From CAVRUD01 sp963849635 (GTDB taxonomy: Bacteria > Chloroflexota > Chloroflexia > Thermomicrobiales > UBA6265), in assembly GCA_963849635.1 (NCBI GenBank), contig CAWKIA010000023.1, positions 124,001 through 188,000 on the forward strand: a stretch of 64,000 bases of DNA. The letters run 5' to 3'. Under the pieces are notes generated by a model. The model did not search any database, had not been told where the DNA came from, and saw only the letters and a list, made by a program, of their open reading frames with translations. The first letter of the stretch is position 1; every line of letters begins with the position of its first letter. Below, piece by piece: positions 28,969-37,830 of this stretch. Both the position numbers and the translations under genes were made by a program.

Positions 28969-31034
28969 GTGAGCACGGTTTGGGCAGTAATCGTCTTGGC
29001 GGGGATGGCCGCGTCCGGCGTGGCGGCGCTGTGGCGCTGGCGCCAGCCACTGCGGCTGGCCCAGCTCGAAGTCGTCGCCTTCGGGATTCCGCTCGGGGTG
29101 GTCTGGTCGTCGCTGGCGCTGCTCGCCATCGCCGACGCCTTCGGCTTCAACGCCATCGCGGTCTGGCTGGTGGTCATCGTCAGCCTCGGGGTGGCCATCG
29201 CCCTCTCCTGGCGCGACCTCGTCCGATTTCTGCCGGTGCAGGCGGTCCCGGTTGGCATCGTTTCGACGCCGGTGGGAGAGAAGACCGGTGAGCCGCGCTC
29301 ACTCCGCTCGGTTCGCGGTATCGAGGGCGTGCGCGCACTCCTGGGGCCGGGCATTGGTTGGGTGCCGATCGTGGCGATCGGAGCGTTCGCGATCCGCTGG
29401 GCGTCACTCTGGGACGGCGCCCTGACCTACGAACCGTCCGGGCTCTTTGCCGGCCACATCAATATCTGGGGCGACTGGGCCCAGCACATCGGTGACGTCA
29501 ACTCCTTCGTCTACGGCGACAACTTCCCGCCGGAGCACCCCCGCTACACCGGGGTGAGCTACGCCTACCACTACCTGGCCTCGTTCACGGCCGCGGCCAT
29601 GGTCGAGGTCGGGATGGGCGTCACCCAGGCCCTCACCTTCCACAGCTTCCTCTTCTCGATCGTGGTCGCCCTCTGCGTCTACGCTTTCGCCCGCCGCCTC
29701 ACCGGCGATCCGTGGTCGGCGGCCCTGGGGATGACGCTCTTCTTCCTGGGGGGCGGCTTCGCCTGGCTCCTGGTGTGGGATCGAACGGACGGGCTTGGTA
29801 ACCTCTGGGATGTCCTGCGCGACCGGCCCTGGGACGGCACCGAGGTCGTCGCCCATAACTACGAGTGGCAGAACGTCTACTTCGCCTCGATCGAGCCGCA
29901 GCGCGCCTTCCTCTACGGCCTACCCCTCTGCCTGCTCACCTTCACCCTGCTCCATTCCGCCGTGCAGACGAGACGGCAAGACGGAAAGACGGCAAGACGG
30001 CAAGGCGTTTTCCGTGCTGGCCGTCTTGCCGTCTTGCCGCTCTTGCCGTCTTCGTGGCCGGTCTTCGCCGCAGCGGGTGGCGTGGCCGGCCTGCTGCCGT
30101 TCGCCCACCTCGGGCCGTTGCCGCTGGTGGCGATGGTCTGCCTCTGCCTCTTTGCCCTCTTCCCCAGTCTGGGGATGGGTCGTTTTCGGGGCGGTCTGGG
30201 TTGCCCTGACCGTGCCCCAACTGGTGATCCAGGGCGATGGCGGCGGCGAGACCTTCTCCAGCTTCCGCGCGCAGGTCGGCTGGATCGCCGATCCTGACAA
30301 CTGGCTCTGGTTCTGGTGGAAGAACGTCGGCCTCTTCCTGCCCCTGCTGATCGCGGGTTTCCTCGTGCGCGACCTGTTCACCCCCGTCTCCCGCCGCTTC
30401 CTGTGGGCCTTCATGCCAGTATTCGTGGTCGCCAACCTCTACGTCTTCCAGCCGGACGCCTGGGACAACACCAAGTTGCTCACGTACTGGTTCCTGGCCG
30501 GGTCGATCGTGGTCGGGGCGGTCCTGGTCAAGCTCTGGCGGCTCCGCCTCGCCCTTCCCCAACAGGCAGGCATTCGGGTTGCCGTCGTCGCGGTGACGAT
30601 CTCGCTCGTGCTCTCTGGCCTCCTCGTTAACCTCAACCAGGCCGAGGGCTACGACCGCTATCTCTTCCTCACCCAGGAGGAGCTCGACCTCGCGGCAAGA
30701 GTCCGGGCGGAAACCCCGCCGGACGCGCTCTTCGCCGTCGGCTTGCAGCACAACCACCCCGTGCCGGTGATGAGCGGCCGCCGGGTGGTGATGAGCTACC
30801 CCGGCTGGCTCTGGCCCCGGGGCATCGACTATGGCCGCCGCGAGGCGGATCTGCGCGCCATCTACAGCCTATCGCCGCTGACCGACGCCCTGATCGACTA
30901 CTACGAGATCGACTACGTCGTCATCGGCCCCTGGGAGATCCAAGAACTTCCAGGCCGATCCCGAGGCCTGGCGCCAGCGCTACCCGGTTGTGATCGAAAC
31001 CGCGAACTACATGGTATTTACGGTTCGCCCGTAG
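28969..31034 (+). CDS. Multi-pass membrane protein, GT-C-like (two frameshifts)
   Basis: GTG 28969 is preceded by GGAGG. Frameshifts near 30175 and near 30945 have to be bridged; the reconstructed end reads WRQRYPVVIETANYMVFTVRP and stops at 31034, about 688 residues. More than ten hydrophobic segments are visible. A conserved-looking loop contains GHINIWGDWAQHIGDVNSF and YAYHYLASF, and the C-terminal soluble part contains YDRYLFLTQEE and DYYEIDYVVIGPWE. The layout (loop with acidic residues after an early helix, periplasmic C-terminal domain) resembles GT-C glycosyltransferase-like membrane proteins, but I do not recognise the exact family. A repeat element (29966-30053) is inserted in frame. 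Confidence 0.7.
29966..30053. repeat. AAGACGGC / GCCGTCTT inverted repeat tract inside a gene
   Basis: Several units of GACGGCAA(A)GACGG on the left (29966-30006) face GCCGTCTTGCCGTCTTGCC units on the right (30020-30053), making a long imperfect hairpin. It is translated as an Arg/Lys-rich then Leu/Pro-rich insert between two membrane helices of the membrane protein. A related tract is at 8041-8070. Confidence 0.7.
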
Positions 31035-31048
31035 GGACGAGGAACGGC

Positions 31049-31368
31049 ATGTTCAACGTCTGCCCCGGGTTCGAGGATCTCACCGTCGAGAAGATCGTCG
31101 TCGAGGACCTGCGTATCGCGATGGACGCCGTCTGTCCCGGTTGCGATGACCGGAGCAACTTGAGCCCTGCCCAGAGCGCCACTCCGTCGGCCCGATCCAC
31201 GACATCGCCCTCGTCCAAGTCGACGGCGTGCGTGCGGTCCGCCTGCTGCGGGAGTCTGTGGGGTCATCGGGTTGCGTCGAGGACGAGATCTGTGGTTTCC
31301 ACACGTTGCATGACACCAGCATGGTGGCGAGCGGCGGGACGCCTACAGCCCCGCGCACTCTCCCCGCT
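31049..31368 (+). pseudogene. Possible small or broken coding sequence of unknown function
   Basis: From ATG 31049 the frame reads MFNVCPGFEDLTVEKIVVED then IAMDAVCPGCDDRSN, protein-like sequence with two Cys pairs. After a single-base shift near 31160 another protein-like stretch follows (HDIALVQVDGVRAVRLLRES, then GCVEDEICGFHTLHD). GGACGAGGAA lies just before the ATG. No family is recognised, and the 3' part collides with the opposite-strand gene ending at 31343. It may be a frameshifted small secreted protein or a relic. Confidence 0.3.
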
Positions 31369-31951
31369 TCGCCACGCCGACGGAGTTCACCGGGAAGCCA
31401 CCCAAGACGGGGTCCGGGACATTGTCCGCGCAATCCAGGGCGCCGCCGATCGCGTTCCCGCCCACGACAAGGAGCTCCGCCGAGATGTCCCGGACGGACA
31501 CACTGCCCCGCACCGTAGTCGCAACGAGGTAGATGGCACCGGCCCCTTCGGCGCCGTCACCGGCGAGGGTGAGATTGCCCCGCACCTCGGAGCCGTTGAT
31601 GGTGAGGGCGTCCGTCGTTCCGGTCACCGTCATGCTCCCGCGCACCTCCGCGTCGAAGGCGAAGACCGCCGCCGCCGCCGGCGCCGATACCGACCCGCGG
31701 ACCACGGCCCCGGCGTAGAGATACAGGTACGCCCCGGCCCCGGTCGTCACCCCTCCCCGCACCACCGCACCACCGATGAAGCACGATTGCCCGGGTGGCA
31801 CGATCACGTCGGCCAGGATCGTCCCGAGGATGGTCTCGCCGCCGCCGCAGTCGACAGCCGCCGCCGCGCCCCGCGGCGTCCCGATCACCACCGTCCCCGC
31901 CAGGAGGAACACTACCGCGACCAGCCGAACCCACGAGCGTCTCGCTGCCAT
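31343..31951 (-). CDS. Secreted beta-helix-like protein
   Basis: ATG 31951 is chosen because GGAGGG lies five bases before it and a signal peptide begins there (MAARRSWVRLVAVVFLLAG). The mature part of about 170 residues is built of short repeats of the type VRGxVTxxAGAxLxLxxGAxV (for example GGAVVRGGVTTGAGAYLYLY, then AVVRGSV), as in parallel beta-helices and bactofilin-like polymers. One Cys occurs near the start of the mature chain and two near its end. There is no catalytic motif. An extracellular structural or surface role is inferred. It faces the membrane-protein gene across about 300 bases and has no obvious operon partner. Confidence 0.7.
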   Translation of the reverse strand: MAARRSWVRLVAVVFLLAGTVVIGTPRGAAAAVDCGGGETILGTILADVIVPPGQSCFIGGAVVRGGVTTGAGAYLYLYAGAVVRGSVSAPAAAAVFAFDAEVRGSMTVTGTTDALTINGSEVRGNLTLAGDGAEGAGAIYLVATTVRGSVSVRDISAELLVVGGNAIGGALDCADNVPDPVLGGFPVNSVGVAKRGECAGL

Positions 31952-32301
31952 CGCTGCCCTCCGGTTCGCGCACGACCCACCTGAGCGCACCCCTGCCCGA
32001 AGGTCGGTCCGCGTTCGGTTGTCATCCCACCGTGTGGCCCCATCCTAGGGAGTGGGGAGGGCCGCGTCAATGACCAAATCCGCCCTATCACGCCGACCGA
32101 ACCTCCCACCCGGCCGTTCTTCTGGCCCCAGGCGCGCTCCGGAAGGGCGCGGCATCGCCCATCTATTCTTCAACCTCCATCAGCCGGCTTCCGCCCCCGC
32201 CCCCGCCCCCGAAAACCACCGATCAATGTAGTTTTGATAGATCCTTTAAGGGGCGTCAGCACATCCCCTGTCGGACTAGACGGCCAAGCAAACGCGAACG
32301 C

Positions 32302-32460
32302 TGCTCCGCATACAACGACCGCACCCGCCTCGACTACCGCTTGAATCGAATTGAGGAGGTGTGGCGCCACGTCAAGTGCGAGGAGTTGCCGGTGCGGAGC
32401 TACCAGACGCGGGATGCTTGGCGAGTGGCGGTCACCGACGCCTTGAACCACCATGCCGTC
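32302..32460 (+). pseudogene. IS630-family transposase C-terminal remnant
   Basis: The frame reads DYRLNRIEEVWRHVKCEELP then DAWRVAVTDALNHHA, matching the end of IS630/DDE_3 transposases (LNPIExVWRHLK ... ALxxAVxxAL), where the Glu in IEEVWR corresponds to the last catalytic acid of the DDE triad. The upstream two thirds of the gene is missing and no clean terminal repeats are seen, so this is a dead relic. Confidence 0.65.
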
Positions 32461-32526
32461 CCCCTTCCCACAGCGATCGATTCAACGACGAACGTACCCG
32501 AGGTACTTAGGCCATCGAACGCCACA

Positions 32527-32655
32527 TCAGCCGGTAAATCGGCGACTGCACACTCCTCCGAGGGCACGCAACAGTGCCCCGTCTGGACGTACCCTGTCGC
32601 GAACCGCAATCGGCGGTAAGGTGCCTTCGATCGGGAAGGTGGCCAGCACGGGTAT
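32527..32655 (-). pseudogene. Relic of the C-terminus of a membrane glycosyltransferase
   Basis: On the minus strand the sequence reads PVLATFPIEGTLPPIAVRDR then VRPDGALL and stops at 32527. It is homologous to the reconstructed C-terminus of the glycosyltransferase at 35853-37830 (PVLTTFPIEGTMPPFEARGG then VGPDGARVL). Only this tail remains, next to the IS630 relic, so a second copy of that gene was probably deleted here. Confidence 0.6.
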
Positions 32656-32719
32656 GGCACGCCTCCGTTCCCATCAGCACCCGTTATTCATACCTGCCGA
32701 TGACCTCTTCCCACATTAC

Positions 32720-32751
32720 GTGCCTTGACAGGCATATGCCTGATAAGGCAC
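32720..32751 (+). promoter_or_regulatory. 32-bp palindromic operator overlapping the arsR-type promoter
   Basis: GTGCCTTGACAGGCAT and ATGCCTGATAAGGCAC are inverted copies matching at 14 of 16 positions, with a perfect inner core CAGGCATATGCCTG. The left half contains a consensus -35 box TTGACA (32725-32730), and the right half ends three bases before ATG 32755. A dimeric ArsR protein from the adjacent gene is the obvious candidate binder (autoregulation). Transcription starting near 32760 would give a leaderless message from ATG 32761. Confidence 0.7.
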
Positions 32752-32754
32752 ACT

Positions 32755-33070
32755 ATGCCCATGTGGTCGACCTTCACCGTCCTCGCCGAGCCGAATCGCC
32801 GCCGCATCCTGGACGAGCTGCGCCAGGGTGAGAAGAGCGTGGGCGAGTTGGTCGAGCGCCTCTCGCTGAGCCAGACCGCCGTCTCCAAGCACCTCCGCGT
32901 GCTGCGCGAGGCGGAGCTGGTGGCAGCGCGGATCGACAAACAGCACCGCCGCTACCAACTGCGGCCGGCAGCCGCTGGCAGAGATCGACGATTGGCTGAC
33001 GCCCTTCCGCCATTTCTGGGCGGATCGATTGGATGCGTTGGAGGCCATTCTCGACGAGGAGCAATCGTGA
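32755..33070 (+). CDS. ArsR-family transcriptional regulator (one frameshift)
   Basis: A winged helix-turn-helix of about 104 residues. The start is ATG 32755 or ATG 32761 (MWSTFTVLAEPNRRRILDEL). The recognition helix region reads SLSQTAVSKHLRVLREAELV, typical of the ArsR subgroup that controls AHSA1/SRPBCC genes. A single-base break near 32972 separates it from the true C-terminus DDWLTPFRHFWADRLDALEA, ending at TGA 33070. The stop overlaps the GTG of the next gene by four bases. No metal-binding Cys motif is visible, so a non-metal ligand is likely. The palindrome directly upstream is its probable operator. Confidence 0.85.
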
Positions 33071-33621
33071 CCCAACCCGACAACCAATCAGACACCTCCC
33101 GCTACGGCACAGTGCACGAGCGCGAGGACGGCTACCTCCTGCGGTTTGAGCGCCATCTGCGTCACCCCGTGGAAAAAGTCTGGACCGCACTCACGACCCC
33201 AGCGTATTTGGCAAAGTGGTTCGCCCCGGGTGAGATCGAACTGGCCTTGGGAGGCCGGGTTCACCTCGCGTTCACCGATGGCGACACCGTTGTCGACGGA
33301 CAGGTGACTGAGTTCGCGCCGCCATGGTTGCTGGAGTTCACCTGGACGGATAAGGGCAACGACCTCGGGTTCGTGCGCTGGGAGCTGTCTGCCGAGGACG
33401 TCGGCACACATCTCGTCCTCACCCACACGGTCCCCGAAGCGGCCCGCGGATCTGGTCTCCCGATGCTGGCCGGATGGCATTCCCTGCTCGAGAAGTTGAC
33501 GGCCCTGCTTGATGGCCAGCCCATGTCCGCCGTGCCGGACCGCTGGCAAGAGTTCCACGACGACTACGCCCGGGCCGGGGTGATGGATGCCCGGCCCGCT
33601 ACGGAAGGAGAAACCCCATGA
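33067..33621 (+). CDS. AHSA1/SRPBCC domain protein
   Basis: GTG 33067 overlaps the reconstructed ArsR stop (GTGA). The 184-residue product carries an AHSA1-type START-like fold: HPVEKVWTALTTPAYLAKWF, then GGRVHLAFTDGDTVVDGQV, WLLEFTW, LVLTHTV and GWHSLLEKLTALLDG. Such proteins have a hydrophobic ligand pocket; those encoded with ArsR regulators are usually small-molecule-binding proteins of unknown ligand. The stop TGA 33621 overlaps ATG 33618 of the DUF899 gene, so translational coupling through this operon is likely. Confidence 0.9.
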   Translation: MTQPDNQSDTSRYGTVHEREDGYLLRFERHLRHPVEKVWTALTTPAYLAKWFAPGEIELALGGRVHLAFTDGDTVVDGQVTEFAPPWLLEFTWTDKGNDLGFVRWELSAEDVGTHLVLTHTVPEAARGSGLPMLAGWHSLLEKLTALLDGQPMSAVPDRWQEFHDDYARAGVMDARPATEGETP

Positions 33622-34393
33622 CCGACCACAGGATCGGGACCCGTGAAGAGTGGCACGCCGCCCGGCTCGAGCTGCTCCAGGCGGAAAAGGAGTGGACTCG
33701 GCACGGCGACCAGGTGGCGCGGCGGCGGCGCGAGTTGCCGTGGGTCCGCGTCGACAAGGACTATCGCCTCGATACCGACGACGGCAGCACCTCGCTCAAG
33801 GACCTGTTCCGCGGGCGCTCGCAACTCATCGTCTACCACTTCATGTTCGGACCGGACTACAAGGCGGGTTGTCCCTCCTGCTCGATGATTGCCGACGCCT
33901 TCAATGGCTCCTTCATCCACCTCGCCAACCACGACGTGATGCTCTGGGCGGTGTCGCGGGCGCCGCTGGAGAAGCTCCAGGCATACAAGCAGCGAATGGG
34001 CTGGTCGTTCCCCTGGGCGTCGTCGTCCAACAGCGACTTCAACTTCGATTTCAACGCCTCATTCACCGGCGAGCAAATGCGCGAAGGGACCGAATACAAC
34101 TTCCGCACCGACGACCCCGGGATGATCATCGGCAAGGCCGGAACCGGAGAGCCGGGCTCTGGGCAATTCGAGTTCGCGACCATGACCGGCACCGACGTCA
34201 GCCACCTACATGCGCGAGCGCGAGGGCATGAGCGCCTTCGCCCTCGAGGACGGCATCGTCTACCACACCTATTCGACCTACGCCCGCGGCGTGGACCCCT
34301 TCTTCGGCGTCTACCACTGGCTCGACCGCGCCCCCAAGGGACGCAACGAATCCAGGCCCTGGTTCCGCCGCCACGAGATACCCCAACGAATGA
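33618..34393 (+). CDS. DUF899 thioredoxin-like protein (frameshifted)
   Basis: It begins MTDHRIGTREEWHAARLELL at ATG 33618 with AAGGAG just upstream. A thioredoxin-like fold is indicated by LIVYHFMFGPDYKAGCPSCS (a C-P-S-C motif near residue 90), the ANHDVMLWAVSRAPLEKLQA helix and SFPWASS. A break near 34200 leads to the typical end MREREGMSAFALEDGIVYHT and HWLDRAPKGRNE. A second one near 34375 would give RRHEYPNE and stop at 34393. The length of about 258 residues is normal. DUF899 proteins are presumed thiol-based redox enzymes. It is translationally coupled to the AHSA1 gene. Confidence 0.85.
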
Positions 34394-34448
34394 CGCCCGC
34401 TCTGTCGCTACCAACCGCCCGATGCATCGCGAGAATGGAGATCAACTG

Positions 34449-34978
34449 ATGACAGTTCGGCACCGACCGAAGCGACGAATCTCCGCCCCGCCGACGCCGA
34501 TCAACCCGGGATAGCGTGGAGCCAGGTGCGCGACCAACTCGCCGCCCCGCCGCCGCCGGACACCCCGGGCGGCCACATCCCCAGCTACCTCGCCACCGTC
34601 CGGCCGGACGGCCGCCCGCACGTCACCGGCCTCGGCGCCCGCTGGTACGACGGCGACATCTACTTCTTGAGCGGACCGGGTACCCGCAAAGCGCGCAACC
34701 TGGCGGCCAACCCGGCCTGCATGATCGCCATGCACCTGGAGGATCTCGACCTGACCTTCGAGGGCGAAGCGGCCCCGGTCGACGATCCGGCGACCCTCGA
34801 CGCCGTCGGCGCCCTGATCCGGCAATCCGGCTGGCCGGTCGAACTCACCGCCGATGGCTTCACGGCCCCGTTCGGCCCTCCGGATTTCGGTCCGCCGTGG
34901 CAGCTCTACCGCTTCGTCTTCCACACCGCCATCGGCCAGGGCGAAGGCGGCGCCACCCGCTGGCGCTTCGCCCGCTGA
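34449..34978 (+). CDS. Pyridoxamine-5'-phosphate-oxidase-like flavoprotein (one frameshift)
   Basis: The conserved part reads HIPSYLATVRPDGRPHVTGL, GARWYDGDIYFLSGPGTRKA and NLAANPACMIAMHL, the split-barrel flavin-binding fold of PPOX-class proteins, ending WRFAR at 34978. Upstream in the same frame there is no start codon, only the open stretch APTEATNLRPADADQPGIAW. ATG 34449, preceded by GGAG, lies one frame away and a single-base change near 34457 would join them; I annotate that start. The product is about 176 residues. It probably binds FMN or F420 and reduces a small molecule. It follows the DUF899 gene in the ArsR operon. Confidence 0.8.
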
Positions 34979-35016
34979 GTCGTCGGTCCCGCGGGACGTT
35001 ACGAACGGAGGCGAAC

Positions 35017-35756
35017 ATGGGAGATGACGCGATGAACGTGGGGTTACCGCCGGTCGTCGACCGGGCTACCTGGCAAGCCGAGCTCGACGCGCTGCGCAGT
35101 TCGGGAGAAAGCGCTCACCCGCGAAAGTGACGCGATCGCGGGGGCCCGCCGGCGGCTGCCGATGGTGGAGTTGGACCCCACGATTTCAGCTGATCGGTCC
35201 GCGGGGGCCGGTCACGCTGCTCGACGCCTTCGAAGGGCGCCGGCAACTGATCGCCTACTACTTCATGTGGCACCCCGGCCACCCCGCGGCCGAGCAGTGC
35301 GAAGGCTGCACCTGGGTCACCACCCAGGTCACGGAGCTGTCCTACCTGCATTCTCGCGACATCACGTTCGCGGTCTTTTGTCAGGGTCCCTACGACGAAA
35401 GCAGCCGCTACCGTGACTTCATGGGCTGGGACGTGCCATGGTATTCGGCCGAGGCCTCCCTCGATGCGCTCCTCGTCGGGCGCAAAATCGGCATGATGCA
35501 CATCGTCTGCTACCTCCGGGACGGCGACCGCGTCTTCGAGACCTACTGGACGACCCGCCGCGGCGTCGAGGCAATGGACAACAACTACGCGCTCATGGAC
35601 CTCACGGTCTACGGACGCCAGGAGCAGTGGGAGGACTCGCCCCCCGGCTGGCCACAGCAACTCGACGGCTACACGCGGACGAACGGACGCCCCATCGCCC
35701 AGTGGTCGCGAGTCGAAGCCGGACGATCCGACGACCTGGGCACCGCCGGGCGCTGA
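35017..35756 (+). CDS. Second DUF899 thioredoxin-like protein (frameshifted)
   Basis: ATG 35017 follows GGAGG. The N-terminus PPVVDRATWQAELDALR is that of DUF899 proteins. Two breaks, near 35100 and near 35183, separate it from REKALTRESDAIAGARRRLP and from the main frame FQLIGPRGPVTLLDAFEGRR. A C-E-G-C motif (EQCEGCTWVT) takes the place of the thioredoxin-type pair, followed by ITFAVFCQGPYDE and FMGWDVPWYS. It is a diverged paralogue of the protein at 33618. Both in one ArsR-controlled operon suggests related thiol redox roles. It ends convergently with the glycosyltransferase gene. Confidence 0.8.
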
Positions 35757-35852
35757 GCGAATCCCAGCATTGCCCGTAGCAGGAACAGAGGCGCGCGATT
35801 CGGAGTGCCACTGGCATGTCGCTCACCGCGACGCCCGCCGGCAACAAGGCGG

Positions 35853-37830
35853 CTACCCACTCCGCCGAAGCACGAGCACCCTCGCCCCGTCTGGACCCAC
35901 CCCTCCTCGGGCCTCGAACGGTGGCATCGTCCCCTCGATCGGGAAGGTGGTGAGGACGGGCAGGACTGGCGACGGTCGCCTCCGGGGCCTCCCGGAAGAT
36001 GTACTTGTCGAACTTGAGCACCGCGTTGAACCAGGGAGGATCGCGCATCACCTCCAGGCGCTCGTGTACGTCGATCGGGTCCCATTCCCCGTAAAAGAGC
36101 ACGAAGGCATAGCCCTCGTTCATGTCCTCGACCCAGATTTGGTCGTACTCGGCGGCGTGGTCGAGCGCGTACCGGATTGCCGGCTCGACGCCCTCCTGGA
36201 AGTTCTGGCCGCCCTCCGTCCGGTAGTCGTCGAAGTAGGCGTCGTAGCGGTCCGCCAGCTCGATCGGCAGGGCGATAGCCGCGGCGAGCAGCCCTAGCAA
36301 CATGACACCCTGCATGGCCTTGCCGACCCTGCGATCGATCGTGAATCTGCGGTGCTCCCGCCGCCCCGCCCAGCGAATCGCGTCCCAGACCGTGACGACT
36401 CCGATCGCGGCTGTGATCGCCAGCAGCGGCATCGCGTGGACAACCCGGAGCACATGGGGCGAGGGTAAGGTCAGGGCCGCCGGGATCGGAGCCGCGACCA
36501 GGGCCGCCAGCAGCATCCCGGCCATCCCCCGGCGCCAGCCCGATCCGCGCCGCACCAGCGTCCAGATCAGGGCCAATAGCCCCAGGATCAGGAAGGGCAG
36601 CGCCGTGCGCAGCTCCACGCCGCCGCCTGGCGGCGAATCCAACCGGCCATCGCCATTGCGGAAGAGGAAGTCCCAGGAGAGATAGTCTAGGTATTGATTG
36701 ACGAGGAATCTGGCATCGACATCGGTGCCCGCTGGCAGGTAGATCGACGGATCGGCAAAGACCGACACCTGCTCCAGGCGGCCGCGTCCAGACGGATCGC
36801 GCAGGGTGAACCAGACCGCCGGGCCGGTGACGAACAGCCCGATTCCTGCAGCGATGGCGATGGCGCTCTTCTTGAACCGGATCGCCGTGCGCCAGAAGAA
36901 TGGCAGCGTCCCCAGCATCACCAGCGGGACATACAATCGCAGCGTGTGATAGGAGGCGAGGGCGGCGCTCATCGCGATCGCCGTCCAGATCAGACCGCGA
37001 TCGCTCCGGTGCTTCAGTGTCCAGGCCAGCAGCAGGAGCCCCAGTGCGATCATCGTCGGCGCGATGCTGGGCACGGTCGCCCATCGCGTCTGGTGGATGT
37101 GCCAGGGTGAGAGCGCCAGCAGCCAGGCGGCGATCACCCCGACCGCCGCCCGCCCGGTGAGCGTCTTGCCCAGCCCGTACACCAGCGGAATCCCGGCGAG
37201 ACCGATCAGAGCCGTCTCGCCCCGGATCACCTCCGCCGAGAGTCCGAAGAGCGCCACCACCGGCGCCATCAGGATGATCATCACGGGAGGCGCCCAGTCG
37301 CCGAAGGTCTCGAAGGCGACCAGGTTGAACGGGTGGCCCAGGTGATCCCGCCCCGTCATGGCGATGCTGTACGCCTCGTAGGCGTAGATGGCTTCGTCCT
37401 GATGCAGGCCTGGCGGCAGATCGTGCAGGTCCACCAGCCGCGGCACCGCCCCGACCAGCATGGCGAGCATCACGAGTCCCAGCGGCCAGAGAGATCCGCT
37501 CAGATGCCGATCGGCCAGCCCGCGTAGCTTGCGGCCGGCAACGATCCCGAGCCGGTCGAGCAGGGTCAGCCGCTCGGACTCGGTCGCCCCGGCATCGCGG
37601 TCCCAATCATCAACGGCCGGTGGTTTGCCGTTGGGCTGATTCGGGAGGAGGACCTCACCCCCTACCCCCTCTCCACTGCGGTGGAGAGGTGCGTCCGGCA
37701 ACGCCGTTTCCGGAAGGGGCGCCGCGTTCTCCCCCTTCCCCCTGCCGCAGCGGGGGGAAGGGGGCCGGGGGGTTAGGGGGCTGTTCCCCAAACGCCGCTC
37801 GTCTCCCGCCGAGCTAAATCCAGGAATCAA
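35853..37830 (-). CDS. Membrane glycosyltransferase, GT-C/ArnT-like (C-terminal frameshift; repeats in N-terminus)
   Basis: The frame opens at ATG 37830, overlapping the upstream glycosyltransferase by 17 bases. Residues 1-85 are low complexity and include translated copies of a G/C-rich repeat (residues about 17-60), so the original start may lie further in. From residue 110 about ten membrane helices follow. The first periplasmic loop has LPPGLHQDEAIYAYEAY, the Asp-Glu pair (145-146) expected of GT-C enzymes that use lipid-linked sugars, and SPWHIHQTRWA follows later. A break near 35965 gives the true end LTTFPIEGTMPPFEARGG ... LVLRRSG at 35853. It probably transfers sugars outside the cell. 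Confidence 0.75.
37653..37780. repeat. G/C-rich REP-like repeat cluster inside a coding region
   Basis: Two hairpins: CCTCTCCAC-TGCG-GTGGAGAGG (37668-37689, within a CCCCCTACCCCC context) and a 53-bp unit at 37728-37780 with a CCCCCTTCCCCC ... GGGGGGAAGGGGG stem. The 53-bp unit matches 52847-52899 at 52 of 53 positions. Both lie in the N-terminal reading frame of the glycosyltransferase, and one is translated as SPLTPRPPSPRCGRGKGE. Confidence 0.8.

Noticed and set aside
34516..35130. 204-codon plus-strand frame across the PPOX-like gene
   Set aside because: Arg/Pro-rich alternative frame; the PPOX fold motifs are in the neighbouring frame.
35669..37606. 645-codon minus-strand frame parallel to the glycosyltransferase
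   Set aside because: Same strand, other frame: Arg/Gly-rich without membrane helices, whereas the chosen frame has about ten helices and the DE motif.
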